A stretch of DNA of 64,000 nt, taken from Clostridium chrysemydis (GTDB lineage: Bacteria; Bacillota; Clostridia; Clostridiales; Clostridiaceae). Below are positions 53,712 to 63,196 of the stretch, in pieces. Numbering within the stretch: position 1 is the first letter of the stretch; each line of letters begins with the position of its first letter. The DNA is taken from the NCBI RefSeq assembly GCF_015234215.1, contig NZ_JADEKP010000001.1, positions 806,001 through 870,000 on the forward strand, written 5' to 3'. Under the pieces are notes generated by a model, which was given only the letters and a program-made list of their open reading frames with translations, was not told where the DNA came from and searched no databases. Made by a program: the position numbers and the translations under genes.

Positions 53712-54170
53712 ATGAAATTATCAACAAAAGGTAGATATGGAGTAAAGGCTATGGTTGATTTAGCAATTAACTATGGAGAGTCGCCAGTATCTATTAAAAC
53801 TATCTCGAAAAGACAAAACATTTCAGAGTACTATTTAGAACAACTATTTAGTCCTTTAAGAAAAGCCAAATTAATAAGAAGCATTAGAGGCGCTCAAGGT
53901 GGTTATGTTTTAAATAAAGAACCAAAAGATATAAGGGTGTCTGATATTATGTATGTTTTAGAAGGACCTATAGAAATTGCAGATTGCATCGAAGGTGCAG
54001 AATGCACAAACGTTGATTGTTGTGCTACAAGAATCTTATGGAAAAAAATAAAAGCAAGTATAGATAGCGTAATGGATTCAATTACACTACAAGATATAGT
54101 TGATGATTATAAAGAAATGAAAGAAAAAAATGAAGGAATTAATTTAATTAACAGAGGTGAATATATATGA
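53712..54170 (+). CDS. iscR: IscR, Rrf2-family [2Fe-2S] regulator of Fe-S biogenesis
   Basis: A 152-residue winged-helix regulator (MKLSTKGRYGVKAMVDLA, YYLEQLFSPLRKAKLIRSIRG). Cluster ligands Cys92, Cys98 and Cys104 fall at the same numbers as in E. coli IscR (DCIEGAECTNVDCC); the fourth position (His107 in E. coli) is Arg107. An additional Cys103 is present. The stop overlaps the iscS start (ATGA). It heads the iscS-iscU-mnmA operon and likely senses Fe-S demand. Confidence 0.93.
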   Translation: MKLSTKGRYGVKAMVDLAINYGESPVSIKTISKRQNISEYYLEQLFSPLRKAKLIRSIRGAQGGYVLNKEPKDIRVSDIMYVLEGPIEIADCIEGAECTNVDCCATRILWKKIKASIDSVMDSITLQDIVDDYKEMKEKNEGINLINRGEYI

Positions 54171-55348
54171 AGCACGTATACATGGATCACGCAGCAACAA
54201 CTTACGTGAAGCCAGAAGTTTTAGAAGAAATGATGCCTTATTTTACAGGCAAATTTGGAAATCCATCATCATTTTATAGTATTTCAAGAGAAGTACAAGA
54301 AGGAGTGATGAAAGCTAGGTCTAGAGTCTCTAAAGCAATTAACTGTAAGGAAAATGAAATTTACTTTACAGGTGGCGGTTCAGAGGCAGATAACTGGGCA
54401 ATCAAAGGGATAGCATCAGCTTACAAAAACAAAGGAAATCATATAATTACTACAAAAGTAGAGCATCACGCAGTTTTACATACTTGTGCATACTTAGAGA
54501 AAAATGGCTTTGAGGTTACTTATCTTGATGTTGATAGTGAAGGTTTTGTTAAATTAGAAGATTTAAAAAATGCAATAACAGATAAAACAATATTAGTATC
54601 AATTATGTTTGCAAACAACGAAATAGGTACTATTCAACCTGTAAAAGAAATAGGTGCTATCTGTAGAGAAAAGAAAATTTTATTCCACACAGATGCAGTT
54701 CAAGCAGTAGGACATATTCCAGTTGATGTTGAAGAAATGAATATTGATTTATTATCAATGGCAGGACATAAGTTCTATGGACCTAAAGGTGTTGGAGCTT
54801 TATACGTAAGAAAAGGTATAAGAATTCATAACCTTATTCACGGTGGAGCTCAAGAAAGAAATAGAAGAGCTGGTACTGAAAATACAGCAAGTATAGTTGG
54901 AATGGCAAAAGCCTTAGAACTTGCAACAGAAAATTTAGAAGAGCATAATGTTAAATTAAGATCATTAAGAGATAAATTAATAGATGGACTATTAAAGATT
55001 CCTTATACTAGATTAAATGGACCTAGAGGAGAAAAAAGATTACCAGGTAACGTAAACGTAAGTTTTGAGTTTATTGAAGGAGAATCAATTCTTTTATCAT
55101 TAGATTTTGAAGGAATTTGTGCATCAAGTGGTAGTGCTTGTACTTCAGGATCACTGGATCCATCACATGTTCTACTTGCAATAGGATTACCACACGAAAA
55201 AGCACATGGATCTTTAAGATTATCACTAGGTGATGAAAATACAGAAGAAGAGGTGGATTACGTTTTAGAAACAGTACCACCAATAATAGAAAGACTTAGA
55301 AATATGTCACCACTTTGGACAGATTTTAAAAGAAAAGGAGATAAATAA
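54167..55348 (+). CDS. iscS: cysteine desulfurase (IscS/NifS)
   Basis: A PLP enzyme that moves sulfur from cysteine to IscU and MnmA. 393 residues: N-terminal VYMDHAATTYVKPEVLEEM, the SEADNWA segment, the PLP Lys202 in MAGHKFYGPKGVG, and the persulfide Cys325 in ICASSGSACTSGSLDPSHV. Full length. The ATG overlaps the iscR stop; AGAGGTGA upstream. Confidence 0.96.
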   Translation: MKHVYMDHAATTYVKPEVLEEMMPYFTGKFGNPSSFYSISREVQEGVMKARSRVSKAINCKENEIYFTGGGSEADNWAIKGIASAYKNKGNHIITTKVEHHAVLHTCAYLEKNGFEVTYLDVDSEGFVKLEDLKNAITDKTILVSIMFANNEIGTIQPVKEIGAICREKKILFHTDAVQAVGHIPVDVEEMNIDLLSMAGHKFYGPKGVGALYVRKGIRIHNLIHGGAQERNRRAGTENTASIVGMAKALELATENLEEHNVKLRSLRDKLIDGLLKIPYTRLNGPRGEKRLPGNVNVSFEFIEGESILLSLDFEGICASSGSACTSGSLDPSHVLLAIGLPHEKAHGSLRLSLGDENTEEEVDYVLETVPPIIERLRNMSPLWTDFKRKGDK

Positions 55349-55350
55349 TT

Positions 55351-55782
55351 ATGATATATACAGAAAAAGTAATGGATCACTTTAGAAATCCTAGAAACGT
55401 AGGAGTTATTGAAAATGCAGATGGAGTAGGCGAAGTTGGAAACGCAAAATGCGGAGATATAATGAGAGTTTACTTAAAAATAGAAGATAACAAAATAGCT
55501 GATGTTAAATTTGAAACATTTGGTTGTGGATCAGCAATAGCATCATCATCTATGGCAACTGAGTTAATCAAAGGTGCTACTATAGAAGAAGCTTGGAAAT
55601 TATCAAATCAAGCCGTTGCAGAAGCTTTAAATGGATTACCACCAGTTAAAATGCACTGTTCAGTATTAGCAGAAGAAGCTATACATAAAGCTATAAACGA
55701 CTTTAGATCAAAACAAGGATTAGAGCCTTGGGATATGGATGAAAGCGGAGAAGACTTACACGACAAAGTACATGGTGAATAG
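55351..55782 (+). CDS. iscU: Fe-S cluster scaffold protein (IscU/NifU N-terminal type)
   Basis: A 143-residue scaffold. The cluster-binding cysteines are Cys34 (NAKCGD), Cys59 (FGCGSAIASSS) and Cys103 (VKMHCSVLAEEA). The first eleven residues (MIYTEKVMDHF) and the acidic C-terminal tail (GLEPWDMDESGEDLHD) are typical of clostridial NifU-type proteins. It starts two bases after iscS. Confidence 0.96.
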   Translation: MIYTEKVMDHFRNPRNVGVIENADGVGEVGNAKCGDIMRVYLKIEDNKIADVKFETFGCGSAIASSSMATELIKGATIEEAWKLSNQAVAEALNGLPPVKMHCSVLAEEAIHKAINDFRSKQGLEPWDMDESGEDLHDKVHGE

Positions 55783-55791
55783 GAGAGAACT

Positions 55792-56871
55792 ATGGAAAAG
55801 AAAAAAGTAGTTGTAGGTATGAGCGGCGGAGTGGATAGTTCCGTCGCTGCTTACCTTTTAAAAGAACAGGGATACGACGTAATTGGTATTACAATGCAAG
55901 TTTGGCAAGAAGATAATGATTTCTCAGAAAGAGAAGGTGGATGTTGCTCACTTTCTGCTGTAGAAGACGCAAGAAGAGTTGCACAAAAGCTAGATATTCC
56001 TTTTTATGTATTTAACTTTAGAAAATCATTTAAAGAGAAAGTAATAGATTACTTTGTTCAAGAGTATATAGATGGAAAAACTCCAAATCCTTGTATAGCT
56101 TGTAATAAGTATTTGAAATTTGATGAGTTACTTATGAAAGCTAGGGGAATAGGGGCAGAATACGTAGCAACAGGTCATTATGCTAAGATAGAAGAAAGAG
56201 ATGGAAGACATCTTTTAATTAGAGCAGATGATGATAAAAAAGACCAAACTTATGCTTTATACAATTTCACTCAAGATCAATTAGCGCATACTTTAATGCC
56301 TTGTGGAGATTACACTAAAGATAAAATTAGAGAAATTGCAAAAGAAATAGGTTTAGCAGTTCACAACAAAAAAGATAGTGAAGAAATATGTTTTATACAT
56401 GATAACGACCATGGGAGATATATAAAAGAAGCTAGACCAACAGAAGTAAAACCTGGTAACTTCGTTGATGAAAAAGGAAATATAGTAGGTAAACATAAAG
56501 GGATTGTTTACTATACTATAGGTCAAAGAAAAGGATTAGGATTAGCACTAGGTAAACCTGTATTTGTAATTGATATTAATCCTAGAACTAATGAAGTTGT
56601 TATAGGATCAGAAGATAAAATATTTAAAACTGACCTAATAGCTAAAGATATTAATTTTATTCCTTTTGAAAAATTAGAGGGTGAAATGGAAGTTCAAGCT
56701 AAAGTTAGATATGCAGCTAAACCTGCTAAAGCTAAAATTTATCCTTTAAAAGATGGTAAAGTTAAGGTTTCTTTTGAGGATAAACAAAGAGCAATAACAA
56801 AAGGTCAATCAGTAGTTTTTTATGATGGAAATGTAGTAGTAGGTGGAGGCGTTATTGAAAGCTTAGCCTAA
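55792..56871 (+). CDS. mnmA: tRNA-specific 2-thiouridylase MnmA
   Basis: Puts sulfur on U34 of Lys, Glu and Gln tRNAs. 359 residues: PP-loop [15 protein letters not shown] (9-23), the catalytic Cys104 ([12 protein letters not shown]), and Cys200 (SEEICFIHD) for the disulfide. The [15 protein letters not shown] and C-terminal barrel are normal. Sulfur is supplied by IscS in the same operon. GGAGAG precedes the ATG. Confidence 0.96.
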   Translation: MEKKKVVVGMSGGVDSSVAAYLLKEQGYDVIGITMQVWQEDNDFSEREGGCCSLSAVEDARRVAQKLDIPFYVFNFRKSFKEKVIDYFVQEYIDGKTPNPCIACNKYLKFDELLMKARGIGAEYVATGHYAKIEERDGRHLLIRADDDKKDQTYALYNFTQDQLAHTLMPCGDYTKDKIREIAKEIGLAVHNKKDSEEICFIHDNDHGRYIKEARPTEVKPGNFVDEKGNIVGKHKGIVYYTIGQRKGLGLALGKPVFVIDINPRTNEVVIGSEDKIFKTDLIAKDINFIPFEKLEGEMEVQAKVRYAAKPAKAKIYPLKDGKVKVSFEDKQRAITKGQSVVFYDGNVVVGGGVIESLA

Positions 56872-56878
56872 TTTTTAT

Positions 56879-56917
56879 TAAAGGTATCTTATATAATTAA
56901 GATACCTTTATTTTTTT
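56879..56917 (+). terminator. terminator of the isc-mnmA operon
   Basis: A 12-13-bp stem (56879-56891 with 56898-56910) and a T run. Confidence 0.85.
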
Positions 56918-56967
56918 GAATATTTCAGAAATTATTGGAAAAAATAATTCTGAAAGATGGTGAAGTG

Positions 56968-57444
56968 ATGTTTAGAGTTAAAAATTTTTATATGAAAAAA
57001 GTTTTTGATTATAAAGGTAAGAAGCTTGGAATAGTAGAAGATTTATATATAGATTTTTATAATAGCTCAGTTTTAGCGTTGAAATTATCAAAAAAAAATT
57101 TTTTTAACAAAAAAAATTCTATAAAGGTTCAAAATATAATATCTATCGAAGATGATATTTTAGTTAAAGAAAAAGATACATATAATGGTTTACTATTAAG
57201 TGATATTTTAGGGCTCGATATTATAAATCTTCACGGAAATATTATAGGTGTAATTGAAGATATAATAATTTCTAAAGAAAATTTTGAACTAAAAGGGATA
57301 GTAGTTAGTACTGGTGTTTTAGATAGATTAATTCATGGGAAAGATATCCTAGTTCCGAAAGAATGTGTGCTTGGAGAAAACTGTTTAATTCATAAAAATG
57401 ATTCAAATATATCACTTAGAGCTTTGCCAAAGAGGTTAGAATAA
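56968..57444 (+). CDS. PRC-barrel domain protein
   Basis: 158 residues from ATG 56968 (GATGGTGAAG upstream). An in-frame TTG at 56935 is possible but poorly supported. Two PRC-barrel repeats are visible: KKVFDYKGKKLGIVEDLYID (about 10-29) and GLDIINLHGNIIGVIEDIII (about 85-104). Each is followed by a second strand pair. Such barrels usually bind RNA or protein partners. The stop codon overlaps the next start by one base (57444), so it is coupled with the permease gene. Confidence 0.8.
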   Translation: MFRVKNFYMKKVFDYKGKKLGIVEDLYIDFYNSSVLALKLSKKNFFNKKNSIKVQNIISIEDDILVKEKDTYNGLLLSDILGLDIINLHGNIIGVIEDIIISKENFELKGIVVSTGVLDRLIHGKDILVPKECVLGENCLIHKNDSNISLRALPKRLE

Positions 57445-58484
57445 TGAATAAAGTTAAAGAGTTTTTTAAAAATAAAAAAAATATTTTAAAAATAGTGATT
57501 ATTTTAATAGTAATTTCTTTTATAATGCTTTATTTAAAAATAGAATTTTTCAAAGAAGTAGTAAACTTACTTATTTGTTCTTTTATTTTAGCTTATATTT
57601 TAAGGCCTTTAAGGGATTTAATTATAGGGAAACGTAATATAAGTAAAAGAGCTGCAACTTTGATTGTAATTATAGGTATAACATCTTTGTTTCTACTTAT
57701 AATTTTTGTAGCTGTTCCAAGTTTAATAAAAGAACTAGGAAATGCATCACCTCTAATTAACGACTTGATTAGTGATTTTAACAAGCTTGGAGATAAAATG
57801 AAAGTTCAATCATCTCCTGTCCTTCGAACTATTTACATTCAAATAGAAGAAAAGGTTTGGAACTTTTTAATGAACTTTTCAAATAATACAATTCAAAGTT
57901 TAATTAGTATGCTAGAAAACATTCTATCATTTGCGATAATACCTGTAGTCTCTTACTATGTGCTCTCAGATGGCGATAATATATCAAACAAATTATCACT
58001 TATAATCCCTATGGAAAAAAGAAAGATAACAAGAGTGATTTTTAAAGATGTTAATCTGCTACTTGAGAGGTATATAGTAAGTCAAATAGTTTTATCTTTA
58101 GCAACGGGTATTATGTGTCTTATTCTTTTTGAAATACTTGATATAAAGTTTTCAATTTGGCTTGCTATAATTAATGGTTTATTTAACATAGTTCCGTATT
58201 TTGGAGCGTTTTTTGGGGGAGTGCCAGCTGTTATTATATCAATGCTAATATCACCAGTTAAAGGACTGTGGTGCCTAATTGGGATAGTTATAATTCAGCA
58301 AATAGAAGGAAATTTACTTGCGCCGAAAATTACGGCAGAAAGTACAAATATTCATCCTTTAATAATTATAATTCTACTTTTAATTGGAGAAAAAATATCA
58401 GGAATATCGGGGATGATATTAGTTGTACCTGTAGGAGTAATAATAAAAGTTTTATATGATGATTTAAATTATTACTTGTTCTAA
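57444..58484 (+). CDS. AI-2E family permease (PerM/YrrI-like)
   Basis: A 346-residue membrane protein with about seven helices. Two N-terminal helices, a soluble segment (about 100-150), and the family signature INGLFNIVPYFGAFFGGVPAVIISML near residue 240 are present, then IIQQIEGNLLAPKI and the final ISGMILVVPVGVIIKVLYDD helix. Family members include TqsA and Na+/H+ antiporter-like proteins; the substrate cannot be inferred. Coupled to the PRC-barrel gene; YrrI neighbours alaS in many Firmicutes. Confidence 0.87.
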   Translation: MNKVKEFFKNKKNILKIVIILIVISFIMLYLKIEFFKEVVNLLICSFILAYILRPLRDLIIGKRNISKRAATLIVIIGITSLFLLIIFVAVPSLIKELGNASPLINDLISDFNKLGDKMKVQSSPVLRTIYIQIEEKVWNFLMNFSNNTIQSLISMLENILSFAIIPVVSYYVLSDGDNISNKLSLIIPMEKRKITRVIFKDVNLLLERYIVSQIVLSLATGIMCLILFEILDIKFSIWLAIINGLFNIVPYFGAFFGGVPAVIISMLISPVKGLWCLIGIVIIQQIEGNLLAPKITAESTNIHPLIIIILLLIGEKISGISGMILVVPVGVIIKVLYDDLNYYLF

Positions 58485-58504
58485 TGCATTAAATAAATAA
58501 CTTA

Positions 58505-58533
58505 TTGACATATCTATTTTTATAAAATATAAT
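58505..58533 (+). promoter_or_regulatory. alaS T-box leader promoter (perfect consensus)
   Basis: TTGACA (58505-58510), exactly 17 bases, TATAAT (58528-58533). Confidence 0.85.
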
Positions 58534-58539
58534 TTTGTT

Positions 58540-58752
58540 GTAATTAAATATTAAGTGTTGATTAGGATGAGTAAAATTATATTTATTTTTCAGAGAAAAA
58601 GTGGTTGGTGTGAACTTTTATTTAAAATAATTTGAAGCTACCTAGGAGCTATAACCATTTAGAGCGATGCAATAATTTTGCATAATTAGGGTGGTAACGC
58701 GGAAGTTTAGCTTTCGTCCCTTCATTTTTAAAGGGATGAAGGCTTTTTTTAT
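58540..58752 (+). ncRNA. T-box riboswitch leader, alanine specific
   Basis: Stem I pieces are seen in order: GGATGAGTAAAA, AGAGAAAAAGTGGTTGGTG (distal loops) and the specifier loop TTGAAGCTACC, where the codon is GCT (58637-58639, alanine). The T-box itself, AGGGTGGTAACGCGG, is at 58688-58702; its TGGT pairs with the ACCA end of uncharged tRNA-Ala (discriminator A). A terminator hairpin follows. Uncharged tRNA-Ala should therefore switch alaS on. Confidence 0.95.
58709..58751 (+). terminator. T-box terminator hairpin
   Basis: AGCTTTCGTCCCTT (58709-58722) pairs with AAGGGATGAAGGCT (58731-58744) with two G-U type pairs, then a run of T; it competes with the T-box antiterminator. Confidence 0.9.
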
Positions 58753-58777
58753 ACAAAAATATATGGAGGACTACAAA

Positions 58778-61423
58778 ATGAAATATACAAAAACTAATGA
58801 TTTAAGAGAATTATACTTAAAATTCTTTGAAGGAAAAGATCACTTAAGACTAAAAAGCTTTCCTTTAGTACCAAAGAATGATAAAAGTTTATTATTAATT
58901 AATGCAGGAATGGCACCTTTAAAGCCTTATTTTACAGGAGTGCAAGAACCACCTAAAAAAAGAATCACAACTTGTCAAAAGTGTATTAGAACTGGAGATA
59001 TTGAAAACGTAGGTAAAACTTCAAGACACGGTACATTTTTTGAAATGCTAGGGAACTTTTCTTTTGGAGATTACTTTAAAGAAGAAGTAATTCCTTGGGC
59101 TTGGGAGTTTATAACAGAAGTTTTAGAAATGCCAAAGAATAAGTTATATGTAACTATTTATTTAGATGATGATGAAGCGTATGATATTTGGACTAGTAAA
59201 ACTGATATAGACCCAAGTAGAATATTTAGATTAGGTAAAGAAGATAACTTCTGGGAACATGGTTCAGGTCCTTGTGGTCCTTGTACTGAAATTCACTTTG
59301 ATAGAGGTGTAAATGTAGAACCTGTAAAAACTTCAGAGGAGTTTGTAAAAGAAAGTGATGCAGATAGAATTATAGAATTCTGGAATCTAGTATTTACTCA
59401 ATTCGATGGAGACGGAAAAGGTAATTATGAAAGACTTGAAAATCCAAATATAGATACTGGAATGGGACTTGAAAGACTTGCAACATTAATGCAAGGAGTT
59501 GAAAATATATTTGAAATTGATACAGTTAAAAACATATTAAACAAAGTTTCAGATTTATCAGGAGTTAAATATGGTGATGATAAAGTAAAAGATGTTTCAC
59601 TTAGAATAATAACTGACCACGTTAAATCAGTTACTATGATGATTTCAGATGGAGTCCAACCTAGTAATGAAGGTAGAGGTTATGTTTTAAGAAGATTACT
59701 TAGAAGAGCTGCAAGACACGGAAGAGTTTTAGGTATTAAAGGGTTATTCTTAAAAGATATAGTAGATTCAGTAGTTTCAAATTACGGAAGTGAATATGAA
59801 GAATTAATATCTAAAAAAGATTATATAGAAAAAATAGTAACGTTAGAAGAAGAAAGATTTAATGAAACTATAGATTCAGGTATGGGTATATTATTAGGAT
59901 ATATTGAAGAACTTGATAAAAATAAAGAAACTGTTTTAAGTGGAGAAAAAGCATTTAAGTTATATGACACTTATGGATTCCCTTATGAATTAACAGAGGA
60001 GATTCTAGAAGAGAAAAATATGACTATAGATAGAGAGTCATTTGATAAGGAAATGAAAGAACAAAGAGAAAGAGCTAGAAACGCTAGAGGAGAGTTTTCT
60101 TACATGGGAAGTGAAGAATCACCTATAAATGCTGTTTCAGGAGAAATAAACTCTGAGTTTGTTGGATATGATAATACTGAATTTGTATCAAAAATACTAT
60201 TCTTAGCAGATGAAAATGAAGTATTAGATACTTTAGAAGAAGGAAAAAAAGGATATATATTAACAGAAAAAACTCCTTTCTACGCTGAAATGGGAGGCCA
60301 AGTTGGTGATAAAGGTATAATAAAAGGAAAAGATTTTGAAGCCTTTGTTTATGATACTAAGAAAAATGTTGGTGGAAAAACTATACACTACGTAAAAGTA
60401 ACAAATGGAATAGTTAAATTAAATGCAGAGGCTAATTTAAAAGTAGACATAGTTAGAAGAGAAAATATAGAAAAAAACCACACTGCTACTCATATGCTTC
60501 ATGAAGCTTTGAAAGAAGTGGTTGGTGAACATGTAAACCAAGCAGGTTCTTATGTTGATGATGAAAGATTAAGATTCGATTTTACTCATTTCCAAGGAAT
60601 GACTGAAAAAGAATTAAAAGATACTGAAAGCTTAGTTAATGAAAAAATCATGGAAGTAAATTCAGTTTCTACTAACTTAATGACTTTAGAAGAAGCTAAA
60701 GAAAAAGGTGCTATGGCTTTATTTGATGATAAATATGGTGATAAAGTAAGAGTAGTTGAAGTTGGGGAATACTCAAAAGAACTTTGTGGTGGTACACACG
60801 TTAAAAATTCAGGGCAAATTGGACTATTTAAAATAGTTAGTGAAGCTGGAGTTGCGGCAGGAATTAGAAGAATCGAAGCTGTTACTGGTTTTGAAGCTAT
60901 TAAATTTATGGAATCAAAAAATGAAATACTTAAAAAAGCTTGTGGAAGCTTTAAGTGTTCAGAAAAAGATATCTTAAATAGAATTTCTGCTCAAACTCAA
61001 GAATTAAAAGAAAAAGAAAAAGAAATAAGTGAATTAAAAGCAAAACTTACAAGTGGAGCTGAAGATGATATTTTAGCATCAGCTAAAGAAGTTTCAGGAA
61101 TAAAAGTTATAAGCTATGCACTTGAAGACGTGGATGGAAATGCACTTAGAGATCTATGTGATAAAATAAGAAACAAAATAGGCAGTGGAGTAGTTGTTTT
61201 ATTAAGTAACGTAGGTGGAAAAGTCAACCTTGTTTCTATGGCAACAAAAGATGTTTTAGGTAATGGAATCCATTGTGGAAAAATAATTAAAGAAGTTGCA
61301 ACAGTAGTTGGTGGCGGTGGAGGTGGAAGACCTGACATGGCCCAAGCTGGAGGAAAAAACCCAGAAAAAATTTCAAAAGCTATAGAAAAAGTTTATGAAA
61401 TAGTTCAAAGTTTAGCTAAATAG
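58778..61423 (+). CDS. alaS: alanyl-tRNA synthetase
   Basis: 881 residues from ATG 58778 (GGAGGA upstream; an in-frame start at 58691 would lie in the T-box and is not credible). The class II catalytic core carries [40 protein letters not shown] and [20 protein letters not shown]. The editing domain has the [11 protein letters not shown] and CGGTHV metal motifs, and the C-terminal oligomerisation part ends in [15 protein letters not shown]. Confidence 0.97.
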   Translation: MKYTKTNDLRELYLKFFEGKDHLRLKSFPLVPKNDKSLLLINAGMAPLKPYFTGVQEPPKKRITTCQKCIRTGDIENVGKTSRHGTFFEMLGNFSFGDYFKEEVIPWAWEFITEVLEMPKNKLYVTIYLDDDEAYDIWTSKTDIDPSRIFRLGKEDNFWEHGSGPCGPCTEIHFDRGVNVEPVKTSEEFVKESDADRIIEFWNLVFTQFDGDGKGNYERLENPNIDTGMGLERLATLMQGVENIFEIDTVKNILNKVSDLSGVKYGDDKVKDVSLRIITDHVKSVTMMISDGVQPSNEGRGYVLRRLLRRAARHGRVLGIKGLFLKDIVDSVVSNYGSEYEELISKKDYIEKIVTLEEERFNETIDSGMGILLGYIEELDKNKETVLSGEKAFKLYDTYGFPYELTEEILEEKNMTIDRESFDKEMKEQRERARNARGEFSYMGSEESPINAVSGEINSEFVGYDNTEFVSKILFLADENEVLDTLEEGKKGYILTEKTPFYAEMGGQVGDKGIIKGKDFEAFVYDTKKNVGGKTIHYVKVTNGIVKLNAEANLKVDIVRRENIEKNHTATHMLHEALKEVVGEHVNQAGSYVDDERLRFDFTHFQGMTEKELKDTESLVNEKIMEVNSVSTNLMTLEEAKEKGAMALFDDKYGDKVRVVEVGEYSKELCGGTHVKNSGQIGLFKIVSEAGVAAGIRRIEAVTGFEAIKFMESKNEILKKACGSFKCSEKDILNRISAQTQELKEKEKEISELKAKLTSGAEDDILASAKEVSGIKVISYALEDVDGNALRDLCDKIRNKIGSGVVVLLSNVGGKVNLVSMATKDVLGNGIHCGKIIKEVATVVGGGGGGRPDMAQAGGKNPEKISKAIEKVYEIVQSLAK

Positions 61424-61527
61424 TGTACTTTTAGATTAAACTGATGTATAATTATAAATATAGTAAAGTATAAATTTAGAAAAAATGTTTATACTAAATA
61501 ATAGTTGAATTTATAACTTAAATTAGT

Positions 61528-61558
61528 AAGGGGGTGCGCTGCCTCGGCGGCTAGTAGA
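61528..61558 (+). promoter_or_regulatory. ireB leader: distant Shine-Dalgarno plus GC-rich mini-hairpin
   Basis: AAGGGGGTG (61528-61536) is the only ribosome site before ireB, yet the ATG is about 23 bases away. Between them GCTGCCTCGGCGGC (61538-61551) can fold into a 5-bp stem with a 4-base loop; folding it away leaves a normal spacing of roughly 8-10 bases. The patch is strikingly GC-rich for this genome. Confidence 0.5.
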
Positions 61559-61816
61559 ATGAGTAATAAAGTAGAAAATACAATGCAATTTGATTTATCA
61601 AAAAATAAGGAAGCATTAACAAAAGCTATTTTGTCAGAGGTTTATAATTCATTACAAGAGAAGGGTTATAATCCGATAAACCAATTAGTTGGTTATATTA
61701 TATCTGGAGACCCTACTTACATTACAAATTACAATGGAGCAAGAGCTTTAGTAAGAAAACTTGAAAGAGACGAAATTCTTGAAGAAGTTTTAAAATCTTA
61801 TTTAGAGATAAAATAA
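61559..61816 (+). CDS. ireB: IreB family regulatory phosphoprotein (UPF0297)
   Basis: 85 residues with the strictly conserved core [40 protein letters not shown] (about 36-76). In Enterococcus IreB is phosphorylated by the Ser/Thr kinase IreK and tunes cephalosporin resistance. It lies between alaS and ruvX as in most Firmicutes. The start ATG 61559 is family-consistent ([12 protein letters not shown]) but its ribosome site is unusually far upstream (see the leader feature). Confidence 0.94.
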   Translation: MSNKVENTMQFDLSKNKEALTKAILSEVYNSLQEKGYNPINQLVGYIISGDPTYITNYNGARALVRKLERDEILEEVLKSYLEIK

Positions 61817-61843
61817 AAAGTGCCCTATTGAGGGCACTTTTAC
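61816..61843 (+). terminator. hairpin between ireB and ruvX
   Basis: An 11-bp stem (61816-61826 with 61831-61841), ATTG loop; short T tail, so probably partial termination. Confidence 0.7.
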
Positions 61844-61859
61844 TTTAAAGGAGCAATTA

Positions 61860-62276
61860 ATGAGAATACTCGGATTAGATGTAGGTCAAAAGACTATCGG
61901 AGTTGCAATTTCAGATCCATTAGGATTTACAGCACAAGGGATTACAACAATTAGAAGAAACAAAAAAGAAAATGATATACTTGAAGTTAAAAAGATTTGC
62001 GATGAATATTCTGTAGAAACAATAGTAGTTGGATTACCTAAAAATATGGATGGATCAATCGGGTTTGCTGGTGAAAAAATCCAGGAATTTTCTAAATTAC
62101 TTAGAGAAAAAATAGATTTAGAAATAGTTTTTTGGGATGAGAGATTAACTACGGTTGCTGCACACAAAGCTATGCTTGAAGCGGACCTTTCAAGAGGAAA
62201 GAGAAAAAAGATAGTAGATAAAGTTGCTGCAACATATATTTTACAAGGTTATTTAGATAGAATATCAAGAAAATAA
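61860..62276 (+). CDS. ruvX: RuvX/YqgF pre-16S rRNA nuclease
   Basis: A 138-residue RNase H-fold protein: [20 protein letters not shown] (1-20, first catalytic Asp), [25 protein letters not shown] and the C-terminal [15 protein letters not shown] (last Asp). It processes the 5' end of 16S rRNA in E. coli. AAAGGAG precedes it. Its place after ireB is conserved. Confidence 0.95.
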   Translation: MRILGLDVGQKTIGVAISDPLGFTAQGITTIRRNKKENDILEVKKICDEYSVETIVVGLPKNMDGSIGFAGEKIQEFSKLLREKIDLEIVFWDERLTTVAAHKAMLEADLSRGKRKKIVDKVAATYILQGYLDRISRK

Positions 62277-62360
62277 CAATCATCAAATGAATATCAAATG
62301 AAAATAATTATTGACAAGTATAATTAAAAAAATTAAGATAGAAAAAAGGAGATATTTAAA

Positions 62361-62624
62361 ATGGAAAAAGATATAGAATTTATAGATTTAATGGATGAAC
62401 AAGGTAATGAGGAGACTTTCAAAGTTGTTAGTTTCTTTAAAATAGATGACTTAAATTCAGAATATGTAGTTTTAGTTCCAGCTGAAGATGAAGCTGATGA
62501 AGCTATAGTATTAAAAATTGTAAAAGACGAAGATGGAAATGATAATTTAATAAATATAGAAGACGAAGGCGAATTCGCTATGGTAGAAGAAGCTTACAGT
62601 CTACTTATGCAAGGCGAAGAGTAA
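62361..62624 (+). CDS. DUF1292 (UPF0473/YrzB) protein
   Basis: An 87-residue acidic protein with the family order: FIDLMDEQGNEETFKVVSFF, YVVLVPAEDEADEAIVLKIV, and the acidic end DEGEFAMVEEAYSLLM. Function unknown. AAAAGGAG precedes the ATG. The ireB-ruvX-yrzB order is conserved across Firmicutes. Confidence 0.92.
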   Translation: MEKDIEFIDLMDEQGNEETFKVVSFFKIDDLNSEYVVLVPAEDEADEAIVLKIVKDEDGNDNLINIEDEGEFAMVEEAYSLLMQGEE

Positions 62625-62664
62625 AAATTAAATATCATTTTTATTGAAAAGAGGTGTTATACGT

Positions 62665-63120
62665 ATGAGTAATATTGTTTCAATAAATATGGAGGAATTA
62701 AAAGAAAACCTTAAAAAGAAGGGATATAAACTTACTCCTCAAAGAAGAGCTATAGTTGATACTATAATTAAAAATGAAGGGAAACATATGACGGCAGAAG
62801 AAATTTACGATGAAGTAAAAAGAGACTGTCCTGAAATAGGTTTAGCAACAGTTTATAGAACTGTTTTACTTCTTGAAGAAATAAAATTATTATCAAGATT
62901 AGATTTAAGTGATGGTTGTAGTAGATATGAAATCATACATGATGATGAAGAACATAGACACCATCATTTAATTTGTAATAATTGCAAAAAGGTTATAGAA
63001 GTTGAGGAAGATTTACTAGATGAACTTGAAGAGAGAATTAAAACTAAGTATTTATTCGAAGTTCAAGACCACAGTGTAAAATTCTACGGTATTTGTAACG
63101 AATGCAAAAATAAAAATTAA
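62665..63120 (+). CDS. Fur-family metalloregulator
   Basis: 151 residues: winged helix with KLTPQRRAIVDTII and LATVYRTVLLLEEIKLL; metal-site histidines in HRHHH; and two CxxC pairs (Cys104/107 and Cys144/147) that form the structural zinc site. The start is ATG 62665 after GAGGTG. Whether it is Fur, Zur or PerR cannot be settled: the sensing residues look compatible with Fur or Zur. Confidence 0.88.
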   Translation: MSNIVSINMEELKENLKKKGYKLTPQRRAIVDTIIKNEGKHMTAEEIYDEVKRDCPEIGLATVYRTVLLLEEIKLLSRLDLSDGCSRYEIIHDDEEHRHHHLICNNCKKVIEVEEDLLDELEERIKTKYLFEVQDHSVKFYGICNECKNKN

Positions 63121-63196
63121 AGGAGAATCCTCTCTAAAAGTGCAGTGACGAGATGACATCCTTTGTTTATACATAAAACAAATAAGGAGGGGAAAT

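Noticed and set aside
58691-58777. N-terminal extension of alaS starting inside the leader
   Set aside because: This stretch is the T-box and terminator, and ATG 58778 has a proper ribosome site and a family-consistent N-terminus.
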